Positions 8,301-10,070 of a stretch of 10,070 bases of DNA are shown one piece after another. The notes beneath the pieces are model-generated. The model worked only from the letters and a program-made list of their open reading frames with translations, was not told the DNA's origin and made no database searches. The first letter of the stretch is position 1; each line of letters opens with the position of its first letter. The translations under genes and the position numbers were made by a program. The stretch is from assembly GCA_011522905.1 (NCBI GenBank), contig WTIB01000032.1:1-10070 (forward strand), in the 5' to 3' direction. Origin of the DNA: Crocinitomicaceae bacterium. GTDB lineage: Bacteria; Bacteroidota; Bacteroidia; Flavobacteriales_D; Crocinitomicaceae.

Positions 8301-10070
8301 CTGTCACCTGAATGGTGTAGTTTCCAAAACTTAAAGAATCAATATCCTGAATGGTATCTCCTGTGTTCCATAAATAGCTGTAAGGAGGAACGCCACCTCC
8401 AGGATTTAAATCTATTGCCCCATCTGAACCTCCGAAGCAGCTCACTTCGGTGATGACATTGTTTATATTTATAGGGAAAGGTTCTACAATTGTTATAATT
8501 GAGTCAAATACACAGGAATAATCATCCACAATTGTAATGGTGTAATTTCCTGCATTGAGCGAATCAATATCTTCGTCCGTACTACCATTGTTCCATGAAT
8601 AGGTATAAGGTGCCGTTCCTCCCTGAGTTTCAAGGTATATCGCTCCAGTAGAATCACCATTACAAAGTACATGAATCAATGAATCTGATACAGATATCGG
8701 TGCTAGTGGCTGATCTATAAACCCAGAGATGAAGGACTCACACAAATTATTGTCTTGAACAATCACAAAGTAATTGCCTGTGATCAAGCTATCCAAATCT
8801 TCTGTCAAATCACCATTTGACCAAGAAAAAGTATATGGTGCAGCACCCCCAGTTACCGTAAGGTCAATCTCTCCAGTGCTGTCTGCAAAGCAAAGTACAT
8901 CCGTTTCTGTTACCGAAAGCACCATGGTGTTCGAAGGATCCAAAATTTCAACAGAAAGACTATCAATACATCCATTATCATCTGTCACTTGAGCAGTGTA
9001 GATACCTGCAACGAGATCAGACACATCCTCTGTGGTCTCATTGTTATTCCAAACAATCGAATATCCAGGTGTTCCTCCTGAAACACTCAAGTCAATTGTT
9101 CCTTGGTCACCACCGATACACAATGCATCTGTGTGGGTCTCAGAAAGTAAGATTGGTGTTAAAGGTTCGGTGATGGTCACCTGAAGCTCGGCAAGACAGT
9201 TGTTGTCATCAAAAACATCAACATCATAGATTCCTGCAGGAATACCATTGATATCCTGAGTCACCTCTCCTGTTGACCACAAATAAGTGTAAGGTGCTAT
9301 TCCTCCCGAAACCGAAAGGTCAATACTTCCTGTTGACTCTCCAAAACAAAGTACATCCACCTGAGTGTGAGAGAGTAAAACTCCTTCAGGCTCGCCTACT
9401 GTATCACTTAATGAGGACACACAGTTATTGTCGTCAGTAACCGTAATCGTATAAATACCTGCAATGAGATTCGCTACATCATCAGTTGTTTCGCCATTAG
9501 ACCATAAATAACTATAGGGTGCTGTCCCACCTGAAACATTACCCAAAATACTTCCCGTAGGTGCTCCAAAACAATCTGCATCAAAAGAGCTAAGCTCAAT
9601 GAAAATCGAATCCGTAGGTTCCGTAATTGAGGTACTGATGGTATAGCTGCAATTGTGAAAATCTGTCACCTGTACCGAGTAGTTTCCTGCAGGAATACCT
9701 GAAATGTCTTCAGAGGTAGCTCCATTAGACCATAAATAGCTATACGGTGGTGTTCCTCCACTAACGGTGGCATCCACAGAGCCAGTAAAATCACCAAAGC
9801 ACAATACATCAACCTTACTCAAAACTACTGTAAGAGGAGCAGAAGGTTCAATGACCTCTGTTGATAGTGTATCCAAACAGCCTAATGAATCTGTTACAGT
9901 TACATCGTAGATACCTGCAAAAAGGTCTGAAAGGTCTTCGGTCGTTTCACCATTCGACCATAAATACGTATATGGAGGCGTTCCTCCAGCTGAGCTCAAA
10001 TCAATACTACCCGTAGAATCACCAAAACACAATACATCAACATGAGTTTCCGATATTGTCAACGGCGCAA
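5392..10070 (-). CDS. Giant SprB-repeat surface protein with T9SS type B sorting domain (N-terminus outside window)
   Basis: This is a predicted type IX secretion substrate exported across the outer membrane as a cell-surface or released adhesin. The frame is open from the right edge to the TAA at 5394-5392, giving 1,558 residues in the window; signal peptide and true start are beyond 10070. Residues below are numbered from the codon at 10062. Order: 17 SprB-type repeats (1-1293), two PKD-type modules (about 1294-1459), and a gliding-motility-associated C-terminal domain (about 1460-1556) of the CHU_C/TIGR04131 kind. SprB of Flavobacterium johnsoniae, a gliding adhesin, is the best-known relative by repeat type, but orthology cannot be claimed. 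The protein has only two Lys and no Arg before residue 1459. The sequence is intact, with no frameshift. A PorP/SprF-like partner gene is not present on the visible (downstream) side. Confidence 0.93.
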   Translation of the reverse strand, partial: APLTISETHVDVLCFGDSTGSIDLSSAGGTPPYTYLWSNGETTEDLSDLFAGIYDVTVTDSLGCLDTLSTEVIEPSAPLTVVLSKVDVLCFGDFTGSVDATVSGGTPPYSYLWSNGATSEDISGIPAGNYSVQVTDFHNCSYTISTSITEPTDSIFIELSSFDADCFGAPTGSILGNVSGGTAPYSYLWSNGETTDDVANLIAGIYTITVTDDNNCVSSLSDTVGEPEGVLLSHTQVDVLCFGESTGSIDLSVSGGIAPYTYLWSTGEVTQDINGIPAGIYDVDVFDDNNCLAELQVTITEPLTPILLSETHTDALCIGGDQGTIDLSVSGGTPGYSIVWNNNETTEDVSDLVAGIYTAQVTDDNGCIDSLSVEILDPSNTMVLSVTETDVLCFADSTGEIDLTVTGGAAPYTFSWSNGDLTEDLDSLITGNYFVIVQDNNLCESFISGFIDQPLAPISVSDSLIHVLCNGDSTGAIYLETQGGTAPYTYSWNNGSTDEDIDSLNAGNYTITIVDDYSCVFDSIITIVEPFPININNVITEVSCFGGSDGAIDLNPGGGVPPYSYLWNTGDTIQDIDSLSFGNYTIQVTDDNGCIEEQTFLVDQPAEPVTIADTSGNISCFGGNDGFIDITVTGGNGGYTYEWSNAALTEDLSDLFIGVYIVEVEDSKGCFASDTITLTEPLAPLSLTTEMTAVLCFGESNGIASVEASGGTAPYAYLWSNGETTDTITGLPIGDYTVVVTDSLGCIDSATVTVTEPPLLTAVADSVDVLCFGDSTGSVSVTAQGGMLVYSYLWNTGDITSTVNGLPSGFYEVTVTDTNGCTFVTNTTINQPSAPLSDTLIVTDNLCFGESFGIIDATISGGTIPYSYAWSNGETTEDIDSLANGSYTLTVTDNNLCVLVIDTVITSPTEIGITHVQTNVSCFGGNDATIDLTVIGAMPPYSYLWNTADTTQDLDSLFVGTYDLIITDSNNCENPYTVTITEPLAPLALSADSINVACFGDSTGSIDLTVTGGTVAYSFSWSNGELTEDITDIPTGSYQVIVTDDNLCVDSLSMFIDQPAAPIALSATQVDILCFGDFTGEIDLTVTGGTPATTGYVFDWNNGLSADEDLTGLPFGTYGVLVTDSLLCSDSLTVILTEPAAPIDIEFTILNVACFGDSTGDVSAVISGGTGPYSWFWDFPIADTTLFIDSLPADGYVLNVLDSNNCTYAETAVVTEPAGPLTSVYVDVQPSCFEYADGSLTLIPSGGTPDYSYLWNTGDTTVSIDSLTTGNYSVEIYDSLGCYFALDIFLDEPPELQISFDVDSLAGCSPFTVEFTNTSNATADCQWDFGDGNTFSGCEDVINTYEEGGIYSVSLTAYDDNGCFNDVTYTDFITVYQTPTAGMNIEPQVLFPETPTTEITNTSVGASMYVWNMGDSPQDYGFFEPGAYTYEPNVLDTFVVTLTAYSDEGCIDSTSGIVIFRNDPFFFAPNSFTPDGNNINEVWIPVFSSPDYVDRYNLEIFNRWGELIFATDQVTQGWNGIVNNSGNIAQDGIYTWKLSFKWYDQRTYQLTGHITLVR
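5395..5685 (-). other. T9SS type B C-terminal sorting domain (gliding-associated CTD)
   Basis: The last 97 residues carry the diagnostic features: APNSFTPDGNNINEVW near the start, YNLEIFNRWGELIF in the middle, then GWNG, the QDGIYTWKL motif and a GHITLVR terminus. In Bacteroidota this domain directs export by the type IX system; the type B class is known for SprB-like substrates. Nearly all the protein's basic residues in this window (seven Arg/Lys including R1459) lie at or within this domain. Confidence 0.92.
5686..6183 (-). other. PKD-type domain pair within the giant protein
   Basis: Residues about 1294-1373 contain the PKD hallmark WDFGDG followed by TYEEGGIYSVSLTAYDDNGC, the usual PKD beta-sandwich signature. 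Residues about 1374-1459 form a second, degenerate module with VWNMGD in place of WDFGDG and FVVTLTAYSDEGC at its end. PKD modules are common stalk or spacer domains in extracellular proteins. Here they separate the repeat rod from the secretion signal. Confidence 0.8.
6184..10062 (-). repeat. Seventeen tandem SprB-type repeats (224-240 bp units)
   Basis: Units from the N-terminal side run (high to low): 10062-9835, 9834-9607, 9606-9382, 9381-9154, 9153-8929, 8928-8698, 8697-8473, 8472-8245, 8244-8017, 8016-7795, 7794-7564, 7563-7339, 7338-7111, 7110-6883, 6882-6643, 6642-6409, 6408-6184. Each encodes 74-80 residues with the pattern CFGDSTGxIDL, then GGTxPYxYLWSNG, TTEDIxxL, GxYxVxVTDxxxC and a TEPxAP or DQPxAP linker. 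All 17 keep both Cys, the core Trp and the Tyr of GxY. Units 15 and 16 carry small insertions and unit 17 has CFEYADG in place of CFGDSTG. The first unit shown is preceded by codons for Ala-Pro, so another unit probably precedes it outside the window. Confidence 0.93.

Noticed and set aside
10060..10062. TTG as the start codon of the giant repeat protein.
   Set aside because: The frame stays open to the edge and the codons before it encode Ala-Pro, matching the xAP linker that ends the other repeats; the true start is outside the window.
6184..10062. The regular repeat spacing considered as a CRISPR array or satellite DNA.
   Set aside because: Units are about 228 bp, diverged in DNA, all in one open frame and translate to a known extracellular repeat; there are no short identical repeats with unique spacers.

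Overview
The window looks like a chromosomal segment of a Bacteroidota (Flavobacteriales-like) bacterium. Three things point there. A very large surface protein is built of SprB-type repeats and ends in a type B sorting domain of the type IX secretion system (T9SS), a system found in that phylum. Perfect matches to the Bacteroidota -7 promoter box (TAnnTTTG) precede several genes. Start codons lack Shine-Dalgarno sequences and the leaders are AT-rich. Genus cannot be fixed from this sequence alone.

Layout, left to right. Positions 1-1397 (minus) hold most of an NhaC-type Na+/H+ antiporter whose C-terminal end lies outside the window. An 80-bp divergent intergenic region (1398-1477) carries one -7 box facing each way. 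On the plus strand follow uvrA (1478-4240, nucleotide excision repair; a lineage-variant form), cmk (4273-4965, cytidylate kinase) and a small lipoprotein of unknown function (5011-5388). Three bases after that gene ends, the stop codon of a convergent minus-strand giant gene begins. This gene fills the rest of the window (5392-10070) and its N-terminus is beyond the right edge. It encodes 17 tandem SprB-type repeats of 74-80 residues, two PKD-type modules and the T9SS C-terminal signal.

uvrA and cmk are housekeeping genes 32 bp apart, each with its own candidate promoter box close to a GTG start codon, so they need not form one operon. The antiporter and the giant adhesin are transcribed away from them. 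No functional link among the four neighbourhoods is evident. The giant protein is the accessory and most interesting element. It is a predicted secreted or cell-surface adhesin (gliding or attachment type) that is almost free of lysine and arginine over about 1,460 residues and has two invariant cysteines in each repeat. I see no RNA gene, CRISPR array, insertion sequence or prophage element, and no gene-free stretch longer than 80 bp.
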